Of a stretch of 27,100 nucleotides of DNA, positions 7,439-15,377 are shown piece by piece; the stretch's first letter is position 1; every line of letters starts with the position of its first letter. A model generated the notes under the pieces. The model ran no database searches. It was given only the letters and a program-made list of their open reading frames with translations, and was not told where the DNA came from. The translations under genes were made by a program, and so were the position numbers. The stretch comes from an uncultured Lachnospiraceae bacterium (GTDB lineage: Bacteria; Bacillota; Clostridia; Lachnospirales; Lachnospiraceae), in the NCBI GenBank assembly GCA_947625995.1, contig CANQQN010000003.1, positions 1-27,100 of the forward strand, read 5' to 3'.

Positions 7439-7490
7439 CCGCAGTCGTCCGGCAAATCTTCGCGTGATGTTTGGAGGACTGCGGCCCTCC
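7439..7490. repeat. Imperfect inverted repeat downstream of the small orphan gene
   Basis: CCGCAGTCGTCC (7439-7450) pairs with GGAGGACTGCGG (7473-7484) with one mismatch and a 22-nt loop. A nested GGAGG/CCTCC stem (7473-7477 with 7486-7490) is followed by TTCTTTTC on the plus strand. It may act as a terminator between the orphan gene and the restriction cassette, but no T-run follows on the minus strand where it would be needed for the orphan gene. Confidence 0.4.
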
Positions 7491-7496
7491 TTCTTT

Positions 7497-7724
7497 TCAA
7501 AAAAAGATTGCCAGCAGAAAAAGCGCCCCCGCGATCCCCATGGATTTAAAAAATGTCTTATCGCCCCTGCTCAGAAAAGACTTCCCAAAAAGGCCGCCTG
7601 CGGCTGGCCTGCTTTTGTCTTTTCTTACCTCTCTGGGCCGCTTGCCGATAAACGCAGGGTTTAAGATCAGGCACTCCGGTCCCATTCCCGCTGCCGTAGT
7701 CTGATCGATCGTATATTCTTTCAT
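7497..7724 (-). CDS. Small protein of unknown function with C-terminal membrane segment
   Basis: A 75-aa reading frame starts with ATG behind AGGAGA (7 nt spacing), which supports it as a real gene. I do not recognise it. The N-terminal 60 residues are polar and rich in Arg/Lys (FIGKRPREVRKDKSR). The last 14 or so residues (MGIAGALFLLAIFF) form a hydrophobic tail that ends the protein, as in a tail-anchored membrane protein. It lies between the restriction cassette and the lipoprotein cyclophilin gene, 145 bp from the latter, in the same orientation. No promoter stands out. It could be a lineage-specific small membrane protein. Confidence 0.5.
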   Translation of the reverse strand: MKEYTIDQTTAAGMGPECLILNPAFIGKRPREVRKDKSRPAAGGLFGKSFLSRGDKTFFKSMGIAGALFLLAIFF

Positions 7725-7869
7725 TGCAGTATCTCCTCTCTCTTTGATTGATCTGATACTGCAAGTTTAACGGATCATCTGTCCTATAAAACGGACTTTT
7801 CTGTTCGATTTTCTGCATTTTTCACGTTTTTTATTTTCTCAACGCGTTCTGTCACGCTTCGGGATCCTT

Positions 7870-8625
7870 TTAATATTCTTCGATGGTGATGCCCTCGATC
7901 ACCACATCTTCCACCGGCTTGTCTGCGCTGGTCTCCACCGCCGCGATGGCGTCCACCACGTCCATGCCCTCGATCACCTGACCAAACACCGTGTGGTGAT
8001 TTACCAGCCAGGGCGTGCCGCCGTTTTCCTCAAACAGCTTCTCCTGCGCGTCGGTCAGTCCCGATGCGGAACTCAGATTGCTGTCCTTCGTCTGCACGAT
8101 AAAAAACTGACTGCCATTGGTGTCGGCCCCGCTGTTTGCCATGCAAAGCGCGCCCCGAATGGGCATCAGGCTTTCGTTAAATTCATCCTCAAAGGGCTCG
8201 CCCCAAATACTCTCTCCTCCGGCGCCTGTACCGGTAGGATCACCGCCTTGGATCATAAAGTCCTCGATGACCCGGTGGAACGTCACACCATCATAGTAAC
8301 CCTCCTTCGCATGGGTAACAAAATTCTCCACAGCCTTTGGTGCGGCCTCTGGAAACAGGCGGATCCGGATCTTTCCTTTCCCCGCGATCTCCATCACCGC
8401 GATCTGATCCCCTTTCCGGGGTTCTCCGGTTTGGTCGATGGAAACAGCGTCCGTTCCCCCAGCGTTTTCCTGAGCCCCTCCGTCGCTGGTTTCCTCTCCG
8501 GTCTGGTCTGCCTGTTCCCCGGACGTAAGCTTTGCATCCGATCCGGAACCGCAGCCGCCAAAACATACGGCAGCAAGAGTCATCACAGCAGTTGCCGCCA
8601 GTATCGTTCTCAGTTTCTTTTTCAT
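7870..8625 (-). CDS. Cyclophilin-type peptidyl-prolyl cis-trans isomerase, lipoprotein
   Basis: Catalyses cis-trans isomerisation of prolyl bonds and probably helps fold exported proteins outside the membrane. The 251-aa precursor has a basic N-terminus (MKKKLRTILA), a hydrophobic stretch and a lipobox ending at C25 (CFGGC), so it should be lipid-anchored. A Gly/Asp/Glu-rich linker follows. The cyclophilin domain starts near residue 75, with FHRVIEDFMIQGGDPTGTG carrying the catalytic Arg, then NGSQFFIV and HTVFGQVIEGMDVVDAI. The start was placed at MKKK because GGAGGAAGG lies just upstream; an upstream in-frame start has no site. It is 72 bp downstream of the beta-propeller gene with no clear promoter between them, so it may be transcribed with the sigma operon. 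Confidence 0.92.
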   Translation of the reverse strand: MKKKLRTILAATAVMTLAAVCFGGCGSGSDAKLTSGEQADQTGEETSDGGAQENAGGTDAVSIDQTGEPRKGDQIAVMEIAGKGKIRIRLFPEAAPKAVENFVTHAKEGYYDGVTFHRVIEDFMIQGGDPTGTGAGGESIWGEPFEDEFNESLMPIRGALCMANSGADTNGSQFFIVQTKDSNLSSASGLTDAQEKLFEENGGTPWLVNHHTVFGQVIEGMDVVDAIAAVETSADKPVEDVVIEGITIEEY

Positions 8626-8697
8626 GATCTTCCTTCCTCCATTCAAAAACATCTACGCGTTTCCCCATGACGGACGCCCTGAAGCGCCGCAAAAGGA

Positions 8698-11241
8698 TTA
8701 TTCATAATACACAAAATCTTCTATTGCGGTTTCCCGCCTTGTAAAATTCTTCGGCAGGTTCAGTTCTCCGATCTGCTCATAGCCGTTTGCCATATCGAAG
8801 GCCGTCAGCGTCTCTCCTTCCGCTTCCCTCCAAGTGCAGATATAGAGCACATCTCCGACAAACAGGCCGCGCATGGCGCTGCATTGCTGCCCAAAGGCAA
8901 ACTGCTCATAAAAACCAGTTTCCCCGTATCCGTATATACTGTAGCAGCAGTCGTAGCTGGAAGTCATGGTCTCTTCGTCCCACACAGAATCTGAAGCGGC
9001 GGAGAAACCGATGATGTTTCGGGACGGCGCGATCAGCAGCGCCTTATGGTCCGTCATGGCGTCGGCAAAATACGCTTTTCTCACATCATTCAGCAGATAT
9101 TTGTCCGTCTCCTGAACGTGATAGGGATCGGAGATATCGAACATGGACAGCTTCAGGCTGATGAAGTTTCCCGACTCCTCATCGGTCTCCTGTCCAAGTC
9201 CCAGCAGCAGGCCGTCGCTGTAGAAATGCAGATACTCAGAAAATCCCGGGATCTTCAGCGCCCCCATGATCTTCGGGTCGGAGGGATCCGACAGATCCAC
9301 GGAAAACAGCGGATCGGTATTTTCGTAGGTAACAAAATAACCCGTATCCCCCATAAACCGGGCGGACTTGATCTCCTCGCCTTTTGCGATGTCCTCGATG
9401 CTGCCTGCCTGCCTCATATTTTCATCCAGCACAAACAGATGGTTCTCCAGTTCCCACGTATGTTCCTGCACGCTGCCGTCAAACCATTGATCCGCGGTTT
9501 CCACAACCTCCTGCTCTCCATATTCGTTGGGCTCCCCGTATTTTATATACCGGGTCTTCTCCACATTTTCCGTGGTCACCAGCCGCAGATATCCTTCCTG
9601 TTCATCCATGGAAAAGGTATTGTGGATCTGTCCTTTTACATTGGCAGAACCGTACGGCGTCATAACCCCATCCTGATACGTGTATTTCAGGATCTGGGTA
9701 TACTCATGATAAGACGTCCCGCTTTCCGCATAGCCGGCCTCCGCAAAATAGATGGCATTTTGGCTCACATAAACGTCCGCGTAAAAGTTGGCGTCCAGCA
9801 CCGAAAACTGGCTGATCACCGTTCCCGGCGTCCCGCAGGCAAAAGAACTGCCCACAATATAGCTGTTGGAGGGCATATCCGGCATGGCGATGCTGTCCGC
9901 GGGAATGCAGATGCCGTTCACCCTCGGCACGTATTCCTCCACCACGGAACCGTCCGCGTGAATCACGCTTGTGTAATACGTGGTAAACAGGTACAATATC
10001 CCGTTGACCTTCCGGGAGGACCGATAACTGCCGTCCTGAGTCATCCTGCCAAGGCTGGTGAGACTGCCGTCCTCTCCCACGGAAAAGGTTTCCGCAGCCA
10101 CATACTCTCTCACATCCGAATAACAGATCGGCCCCCTTATGGCCGCCACCGCGCCGTCGCCGGAATTTGAAATGCCGACTTCTCCTGCCGCAACGTCCCC
10201 TGCAAGCCGGGCATCCGCCTCCTCCTTTGAGAGCGGCACAAGCTCTTTATCATAATAAAACTTCTGCCGGTACTGCATGATGACAGTCACCAGTCCATCG
10301 GAAGCATAAAACTCCACAGGCGTGGCCTCCAGCGTGTCATCACCGGCGTCCAGTAAATGGTTGTCGCACTCCGTCATCTGCCCGCCGTCGGCACGCACCA
10401 CCCGCAGGGCATTCTCATTCTGCTGCAGAATATAGATAAATGTCCCGTCGGTCTTGATCACATCGGCCTCATCCACCCCTTCTTCCTGTACGTTGGTGGT
10501 GGAAACACTCTCCTCTCCGGCCATAGCGCCGGCATCTTCCATATCTGCCACGCCGGTCTGGGGTCCGCTGCCCGCAGGAGCACTTTCATTTTCTGCTTTG
10601 CTCTCCGCCGGAGCAGCACCGCCGAAGGAAGTACCCCCAGAAACGGCGCCGCTGTTTATGGCGTCGCTGCCGAAAGCTGCACCGGCGCTTTCCGCACCAT
10701 CATATGCGTTAATCTCATATGTTTCCCACGATGAACCTCCCAAAGGATTTAAGTTGTCTGTGGGATCGGTCACCTGAAGGTCCTGAAATACCCGGAACAA
10801 TTCCTCATAGCTCCCCGCGCAGGCGATCTGCTGCGCCCTGTATCTTTCCGCGGAAGGCTGTATCTGCAGATCTTCGTCCCCGTCGTTTTTTTGCCCTTCC
10901 GTCCTCCTGTTGGCCGGACTGTTTTCTGCCATAAGCGCATCTCTGCGGATCACGACCGCCTGCCGGACGCCAAAGGCTCCGAGGGCCACCGCCAAAACTG
11001 CCAGCGCCCACATCGCCGCTGCCAATTTTCTTCTTTTATACCTGTAAAGGGGCGTCCTTTTTGCGGAATCTTTCCCCTGTCCGCCGGAATCCTCTTTCTG
11101 CGCCTCTGCCCAAAGAAGCTTCTCCTTTATAGCAAGAGGGGACACTCCCTGCGGAATCTCCTCCTGCCGCAGGCTCTCCTTTAACTGCTCCATCCTTTTC
11201 TTTTCATTTTGTTCCAGCATTTCTTCTTCCCGCTTTTTCAC
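8698..11241 (-). CDS. Membrane-anchored beta-propeller protein, possible ECF-linked sensor or anti-sigma factor
   Basis: This 847-aa protein has a charged cytoplasmic N-terminus (residues 1-70), one membrane segment (about 73-93), a low-complexity Ala/Gly/Ser linker (about 180-245) and a long C-terminal region. The C-terminal region opens with NVQEEGVDEADVIKTDG, the hallmark entry to the secreted beta-propeller family distantly related to WD40 repeats. The propeller should lie outside the cell. Translation starts at GTG (11239-11241), which overlaps the sigma gene stop as GTGA, so the two are coupled. Genes placed directly after an ECF sigma gene and carrying a cytoplasmic N-terminus plus one membrane span are often anti-sigma factors. 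The first 70 residues (SLRQEEIPQGVSPLAIKEKLLWAE inside them) could serve that role, but I see no recognised anti-sigma motif. The family call is firm and the regulatory role is inference. Confidence 0.88.
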   Translation of the reverse strand: MKKREEEMLEQNEKKRMEQLKESLRQEEIPQGVSPLAIKEKLLWAEAQKEDSGGQGKDSAKRTPLYRYKRRKLAAAMWALAVLAVALGAFGVRQAVVIRRDALMAENSPANRRTEGQKNDGDEDLQIQPSAERYRAQQIACAGSYEELFRVFQDLQVTDPTDNLNPLGGSSWETYEINAYDGAESAGAAFGSDAINSGAVSGGTSFGGAAPAESKAENESAPAGSGPQTGVADMEDAGAMAGEESVSTTNVQEEGVDEADVIKTDGTFIYILQQNENALRVVRADGGQMTECDNHLLDAGDDTLEATPVEFYASDGLVTVIMQYRQKFYYDKELVPLSKEEADARLAGDVAAGEVGISNSGDGAVAAIRGPICYSDVREYVAAETFSVGEDGSLTSLGRMTQDGSYRSSRKVNGILYLFTTYYTSVIHADGSVVEEYVPRVNGICIPADSIAMPDMPSNSYIVGSSFACGTPGTVISQFSVLDANFYADVYVSQNAIYFAEAGYAESGTSYHEYTQILKYTYQDGVMTPYGSANVKGQIHNTFSMDEQEGYLRLVTTENVEKTRYIKYGEPNEYGEQEVVETADQWFDGSVQEHTWELENHLFVLDENMRQAGSIEDIAKGEEIKSARFMGDTGYFVTYENTDPLFSVDLSDPSDPKIMGALKIPGFSEYLHFYSDGLLLGLGQETDEESGNFISLKLSMFDISDPYHVQETDKYLLNDVRKAYFADAMTDHKALLIAPSRNIIGFSAASDSVWDEETMTSSYDCCYSIYGYGETGFYEQFAFGQQCSAMRGLFVGDVLYICTWREAEGETLTAFDMANGYEQIGELNLPKNFTRRETAIEDFVYYE

Positions 11242-11840
11242 CTGAAATCACCCTGCCTTTCAATCAGCATATCCTGCAGCTTGCCAAGCGCCCTGCTGCA
11301 TTTCGTACGCACTGTATTTGCGTTCATATGCAGATGCTTGCCGATCTCATGACTTTTATATCCGCCAAACAGCGACATCGCCAAAATCGTCCGCTCTGTC
11401 TCAGAGAGTTGAAAAAAAGCCTGCTGCACATCCAGCGCCGCTTCCCGGGAAATGCCGGACTTGGCGGCACATCTGCCGTCCGCTTCTCCGGACAGGGCCG
11501 CTGCCATCGTCTCGGGCAACCGGTCCGCAGGATATTCCTGCCCCTCCGTCCCGCTCTCAATGGAAACCGGCCGGTTCGCATACGCCTTCCGCTGCCGTCT
11601 GCATTTATTTAACAGGATCTTGAAGATCCAGCCCTTAAACGCGGCGGCGCTTTTCAGCTTGTGGATCCCTTCATAAGCGGCAAGCACCGTATCCGAGACC
11701 ACATCCTCCGCATCATGGGCGTTTCCAAGCATATAAAACGCCATATGATACAGATCCTCATATACAAGCTTGTACAGCATTGCAAAGGCGTTGACGTCTT
11801 TTTCCCTTGCGCGGGCAGCCAGCTGGTCGTACTCTCCCAT
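11238..11840 (-). CDS. ECF-type RNA polymerase sigma factor
   Basis: A 200-aa extracytoplasmic-function sigma-70 factor that would direct RNA polymerase to a small stress or envelope regulon. Region 2 spans about residues 15-85 (AFAMLYKLVYEDLYHMAFYM, then DAEDVVSDTVLAAY and FKGWIFKILLNKCRRQRK). Region 4 is near the C-terminus (LSETERTILAMSLFGGYKSH, then IGKHLHMNANTVRTKCSRAL) with the DNA-binding helix-turn-helix. The ATG at 11840 was preferred because GGAGG lies 5 nt upstream; in-frame starts at 11855 and 11894 have poorer sites. It is translationally coupled to the beta-propeller gene. Upstream, TGAAAC (minus strand, 11942-11947) resembles an ECF -35 box, which would fit autoregulation, but no convincing -10 box is seen. 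Confidence 0.93.
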   Translation of the reverse strand: MGEYDQLAARAREKDVNAFAMLYKLVYEDLYHMAFYMLGNAHDAEDVVSDTVLAAYEGIHKLKSAAAFKGWIFKILLNKCRRQRKAYANRPVSIESGTEGQEYPADRLPETMAAALSGEADGRCAAKSGISREAALDVQQAFFQLSETERTILAMSLFGGYKSHEIGKHLHMNANTVRTKCSRALGKLQDMLIERQGDFR

Positions 11841-11983
11841 AACTTCCTCCAACATACGAATATTCGTTTTCCTGTTCCCATTGCGCGATCTCAATGCAAA
11901 ACCGAACAGTCATAGATAGAGTGTATTTTTTTGGCGGTTTTGTTTCATTTTATAAAATTTTATTCAGGTGATATTTAAGCTTG

Positions 11984-12736
11984 TCAGAAGCCGTAGGCCA
12001 GTGCGCCGCCGTCCACGGCGAAATCCTGACCGGTAATATAGGCTGCACCATCCCCTATAAGGAAGCGGGCCATCTTTCCCAGATCCTTCGTATCGCCAAA
12101 TGCATGCACGGGCATCCGGTTTAGGATGGCCGCTTTGCGCTCCGGCGTCATGACCTGTTTGCTCATCTCGCTGGGAAACCAGCCCGGGGCGATGCTGTTG
12201 ACGCACAGATTGTCATTGGCCCACTCCACCGCCAACCCTCTGGTCAGCCCGCAAACCGCCGCCTTGCTGGTACAGTAGGGCACCACCTCGGAAAAGCCAA
12301 GATGGGCCGCCATGCTGCTGATGTTGACGATCCGCCCTTTCCCGGGGCTGTTTTTCAGATAAGGGTAGCAGATCTGGCACAGGCGAAAGATGCTGCTCAC
12401 ATTCACCTGCAGGATCTGTTCAAAATCCTCCATGGGAAATGCCTCCGCCCGGCATTTTTTTGTGATGCCGGCATTGTTCACCAGAAAATCCAGTCCGTTC
12501 TTTTCGCCGATCTCCTTTACGATCGCTTCCATCTGCGCAAAATCCGTCACATCTCCCTTAACGTGCCGCACGCCCGGCAAGCTTTCCGGCAGGCCTTCCT
12601 TTACCTTTCCCGTGCGGCTTACGGCGTAGACTACCGCCCCCGCGTCCGCTAATTCATTGGCAATGGCGTAGCCGATGCCGCTGCTTGCGCCGGTAACGAT
12701 ACCAACGCGGCCTGTCAGTTCTTTTTTGTCATTCAT
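11984..12736 (-). CDS. SDR-family NAD(P)-dependent oxidoreductase
   Basis: A classical short-chain dehydrogenase/reductase of 250 aa. The cofactor motif TGASSGIG is at 15-22 and NNAG at 87-90. The catalytic Ser (NISS, 140-141), Tyr154 and Lys158 (YCTSK) are all present. Related enzymes oxidise or reduce hydroxyl groups of sugars and sugar acids, such as gluconate 5-dehydrogenase or deoxygluconate dehydrogenase types. The exact substrate cannot be told. The start at MNDKKEL follows AAAGGAGTGA; the longer in-frame version runs into the upstream gene. It starts 13 bp after the stop of an enolase-superfamily gene, so the two form an operon that probably handles a sugar acid or related hydroxy acid. 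Confidence 0.9.
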   Translation of the reverse strand: MNDKKELTGRVGIVTGASSGIGYAIANELADAGAVVYAVSRTGKVKEGLPESLPGVRHVKGDVTDFAQMEAIVKEIGEKNGLDFLVNNAGITKKCRAEAFPMEDFEQILQVNVSSIFRLCQICYPYLKNSPGKGRIVNISSMAAHLGFSEVVPYCTSKAAVCGLTRGLAVEWANDNLCVNSIAPGWFPSEMSKQVMTPERKAAILNRMPVHAFGDTKDLGKMARFLIGDGAAYITGQDFAVDGGALAYGF

Positions 12737-12749
12737 AAGATCACTCCTT

Positions 12750-13865
12750 TTACAGCTGCTGCACCCGGTAGCTGTGGCAGCTTTTTTCGATGAGCGCCCA
12801 GTCAAGCTCCGCGCCCACACCCGGCGCCTCCGGCACTGTGATAACGCCATTCTGAATGGGAAGGTCTCCCTTCATGGGCAGCCGGTAATCGTCCTCCGGC
12901 ACAAAGTATTCAAAATATTCGCAGTTGCGGATGGCACAGCTTACATGCACGTTCACCAGATCCATATAATTCATGGTGGTAGTGTGCAACTCGCAGTTCA
13001 TGCCGAAGCCGTCCGCCATGTGGGCGATCTTCAAAGTACCGGTGATTCCGTCCTTCCAGCTTACGTCCGCCCGGACAATATCCGCCGCCCGCTGGGCAAT
13101 GACCTGCGCCACGCCCCAGTGACAGCCTCTGGTGGTCTCCGTGGCCGCCACCGGAATATCCAGCGTCCTGCAAAGCTCCGTATATTTGTACAACTCAAAA
13201 TCACGGAAGGGCTCTTCAAACCATTTGTAGTTCAGCCGCTCCAACTGGCGGCCTACCTTCACCGCCTCTCCCATGGTATACTCTCCCACCGGATCGCTCA
13301 TGAGAATATAATCGGGGCCTACCGCGTCCCGGACCGCCTGATGGACTTCCATATCAAACTCCACCGGGCCGCCGGGATGCGCCTTGTAGCCTCTGATCCC
13401 TTTGCTCTTGTAATAGACCGCCTCGTCCACGTATTCCTTCACGGTGCCGTGGAAATTTCCGCTGGCGTAAACGGGAAGGCTCGTCCTGCATGCGCCAATG
13501 TATTTGTACAGCGGCAGTCCCGCCGCCTTCGCGCAAATATCCCAGAGGGCCACGTCCACCGGCCCCGGCAAGAATACGGGGAAAAATGCTTCGTGCCGGT
13601 CTACATTCCACAACTCATAAAAAATGGCTTCGTGGTCGTGAGGATCCCTGCCCAGCACCACCGGCGCGATACTGTCATGGAGATAGCTTTCACTGACGCC
13701 GCCGCTGCGGGCCGCCATACAGGTGGCGATCCCTTCGATCCCCGTGTCCGTAGTCAGCTTGATGGCGATCACATCCCAGCCCATCTTGGCGCCTCCCTGT
13801 CGTTTTTCGTCAAAAAGACATTTGCCCCGGTCTACCCACCATGTTTCAAATTTTGTGATGATCAT
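12750..13865 (-). CDS. Mandelate racemase/muconate lactonizing-type enolase-superfamily enzyme (KxH variant)
   Basis: The 371-aa enzyme has the N-terminal capping domain and a TIM-barrel of the enolase superfamily, which abstracts a proton next to a carboxylate; many members are sugar-acid dehydratases. Metal ligands are D191 (LMSDPVGEY), E217 (KWFEEPF) and E243 (AATETTRG). On the second barrel strand the motif is K161-A-H163 instead of K-x-K. D267 (RADVSWKDG) and H294 (CELHTTT) can form the His-Asp acid/base pair of the mandelate-racemase subgroup. The start at MIITKFETWW follows CGGAGG; an 18-codon extension lacks a site. It is cotranscribed with the SDR gene and driven by the promoter at 13962-13990. 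A dehydratase for an aldonate or hexuronate is likely; the substrate is unknown. Confidence 0.9.
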   Translation of the reverse strand: MIITKFETWWVDRGKCLFDEKRQGGAKMGWDVIAIKLTTDTGIEGIATCMAARSGGVSESYLHDSIAPVVLGRDPHDHEAIFYELWNVDRHEAFFPVFLPGPVDVALWDICAKAAGLPLYKYIGACRTSLPVYASGNFHGTVKEYVDEAVYYKSKGIRGYKAHPGGPVEFDMEVHQAVRDAVGPDYILMSDPVGEYTMGEAVKVGRQLERLNYKWFEEPFRDFELYKYTELCRTLDIPVAATETTRGCHWGVAQVIAQRAADIVRADVSWKDGITGTLKIAHMADGFGMNCELHTTTMNYMDLVNVHVSCAIRNCEYFEYFVPEDDYRLPMKGDLPIQNGVITVPEAPGVGAELDWALIEKSCHSYRVQQL

Positions 13866-13961
13866 AAATACCTCCGTTTCTTGTGTCTTATCAATGACGG
13901 GCAGGATCGTTCTTTTCATGTTCCCGTCCCGTTTTCACAATGATTTCTTCAGTTCCTGTAC

Positions 13962-13990
13962 ATTTTAACCCAGTTTTTTGCGGGCTGCAA
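13962..13990 (-). promoter_or_regulatory. Leftward promoter of the enolase-superfamily/SDR operon
   Basis: On the minus strand TTGCAG (13985-13990) and TAAAAT (13962-13967) are spaced by 17 bp. Transcription would start about 90 bp before the ATG at 13865. The -35 box is only 20 bp from the -35 box of the rightward promoter. Confidence 0.6.
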
Positions 13991-14039
13991 CAAATATCCT
14001 TATTTTTCAGTTGGAATCTTTCCGGTTGTGTACTATAAT
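13991..14039 (+). promoter_or_regulatory. Rightward promoter and candidate shared operator
   Basis: TTGGAA (14011-14016) and a perfect TATAAT (14034-14039) are spaced by 17 bp on the plus strand and serve the second enolase-superfamily gene. The short space between the two -35 boxes (13991-14010) contains AAATA-TCCT-TATTT flanked by CAAC and GTTG, an imperfect dyad that could bind a regulator controlling both directions. Confidence 0.6.
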
Positions 14040-14121
14040 CAAGACAGGCGGAAAAACCTCCCGCAAAGGAAGCCGCCGCCCAACAGCAATCATGTTAATT
14101 TATCAGAAAGGATCTGTATTC

Positions 14122-15213
14122 ATGAACACGAAAGAGACTTTGATCAGGGATATCCGCATTTATCAGGCAGTAAGCCAGATCAGCCAGCCTATTGCAGACG
14201 CCACCCACAGCATCAGTAAAATCGCGTTTTACGTGCTGGAAACGGAAACCGCCGGCGGCGTCATAGGGCAGGGATATCTGCTGAGTTTCCATTACAGCCC
14301 CGGCGCTATCGAAGGGGCGCTGAAAGACCTGAAACGCTTTATTCTGGATAGGCAATACCATGTCTACGAGACCGGGCAGATACAGAAGGATTATGAGACA
14401 GAGAGTGAATATTTCGGCATCACCGGCCTGCAGCGCTGGGCCCTTGCCACCCTGAACGTGGCCCTTTGGGACGCGTGGGCGCGCACGCTGGATGAACCCG
14501 TTTACCGATTGTTTGGATGTCACAGAAAACCCATCCCTGTTTATGGCAGCGGCGGGTGGCTCAGCTACAGCGACGACGAATTGGTGGAGGAAGTTGTCAA
14601 TTACAAAAAGCGCGGTTTCACCGCAGTGAAGATCAAAGTTGGCAGTCCCGATATGGAGCGGGACGTCCGCAGACTACACATTGTACGAGAATCTGTCGGG
14701 CCGGATCTGAAGATCATGATGGACGCCAATCAGGGTATGGATGTGCCGGGGGCTGTAAAGCTCATCAGCCAAGTGGAGGATCTGGGCATTTTCTGGTTTG
14801 AGGAGCCTGTCGTCAACACAGATTTTGAAGGCTATGCCACCATCCATGCCAAGACCCACGTGAGCCTTGCCATGGGAGAACGCGAATACAGCACCGTGGC
14901 CCTGAGGGAATTGATCGGACGCCGCGCGCTGGATCTGTGGCAGCCGGATCTGATCCGTCTGGGCGGCGTGGAAGCATGGCGGGACAGCGCCGCGCTTGCA
15001 AACGCTTACAACATTCCCGTACTTCCCCACTATTACAAGGATTATGATGTGCCGCTGCTGGCAACGGTAGCCAACCCTTACGGCGCGGAAAGCTTCGACT
15101 GGATCGACGCCATTATCGACCAGCCCATGACGATCCAAAACGGCTTCGCCATCCAAAGGGAAGGCGCCGGTTGGGGATTCCGGTTCCTGCACCAGTATAT
15201 GACCGAAGTTTAA
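14122..15213 (+). CDS. Mandelate racemase/muconate lactonizing-type enolase-superfamily enzyme (KxK type)
   Basis: A 363-aa member of the mandelate-racemase subgroup. Residues K170-I-K172 (AVKIKVG), D201 (MMDANQG), E227 (WFEEPV), E253 (MGEREYS), D276 (QPDLIRLGG) and H303 (LPHYY) give the complete set of catalytic and Mg2+-binding positions. It would abstract the alpha proton of a hydroxy or sugar acid and dehydrate or epimerise it. The start at MNTKETL follows AGAAAGGA; the longer in-frame extension runs through the promoter. It is divergent from the other enolase-superfamily gene, to which it is clearly only distantly related, so the two are not a recent duplication. A bidirectional terminator lies 77 bp after its stop. 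Confidence 0.91.
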   Translation: MNTKETLIRDIRIYQAVSQISQPIADATHSISKIAFYVLETETAGGVIGQGYLLSFHYSPGAIEGALKDLKRFILDRQYHVYETGQIQKDYETESEYFGITGLQRWALATLNVALWDAWARTLDEPVYRLFGCHRKPIPVYGSGGWLSYSDDELVEEVVNYKKRGFTAVKIKVGSPDMERDVRRLHIVRESVGPDLKIMMDANQGMDVPGAVKLISQVEDLGIFWFEEPVVNTDFEGYATIHAKTHVSLAMGEREYSTVALRELIGRRALDLWQPDLIRLGGVEAWRDSAALANAYNIPVLPHYYKDYDVPLLATVANPYGAESFDWIDAIIDQPMTIQNGFAIQREGAGWGFRFLHQYMTEV

Positions 15214-15289
15214 GATCCGTCCTATCCGGACAATACCCGGCCGGATGCTACCGGCAGATCTGCAACCATTTATAAAACTTGGAATTTCC

Positions 15290-15351
15290 TATAAAGATAA
15301 AAGAGTGCCCTACAGTCAATTCAGACTTTTGGACACTCTTTTATCTTTATA
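15290..15351. terminator. Bidirectional terminator, 18-bp stem
   Basis: A perfect 18-bp inverted repeat (15290-15307 with 15334-15351; inner end AAAAGAGTG/CACTCTTTT) encloses a 26-nt loop. It lies between two convergent genes. T-rich arms and flanks on both strands (TCTTTATATTA rightward) suit termination in both directions. The loop is longer than in a usual terminator. Confidence 0.75.
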
Positions 15352-15377
15352 TTATCATATCTTGATCGATCTGTTGT

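Noticed and set aside
9046..10170. 374-codon open frame opposite the beta-propeller gene
   Set aside because: It is a shadow of a recognised protein, with an antisense-like composition and no supported start.
12675..13943. 422-codon plus-strand frame over the enolase-superfamily/SDR operon
   Set aside because: The minus-strand products carry complete catalytic residues; this frame runs across two genes and their promoter side and is compositional.
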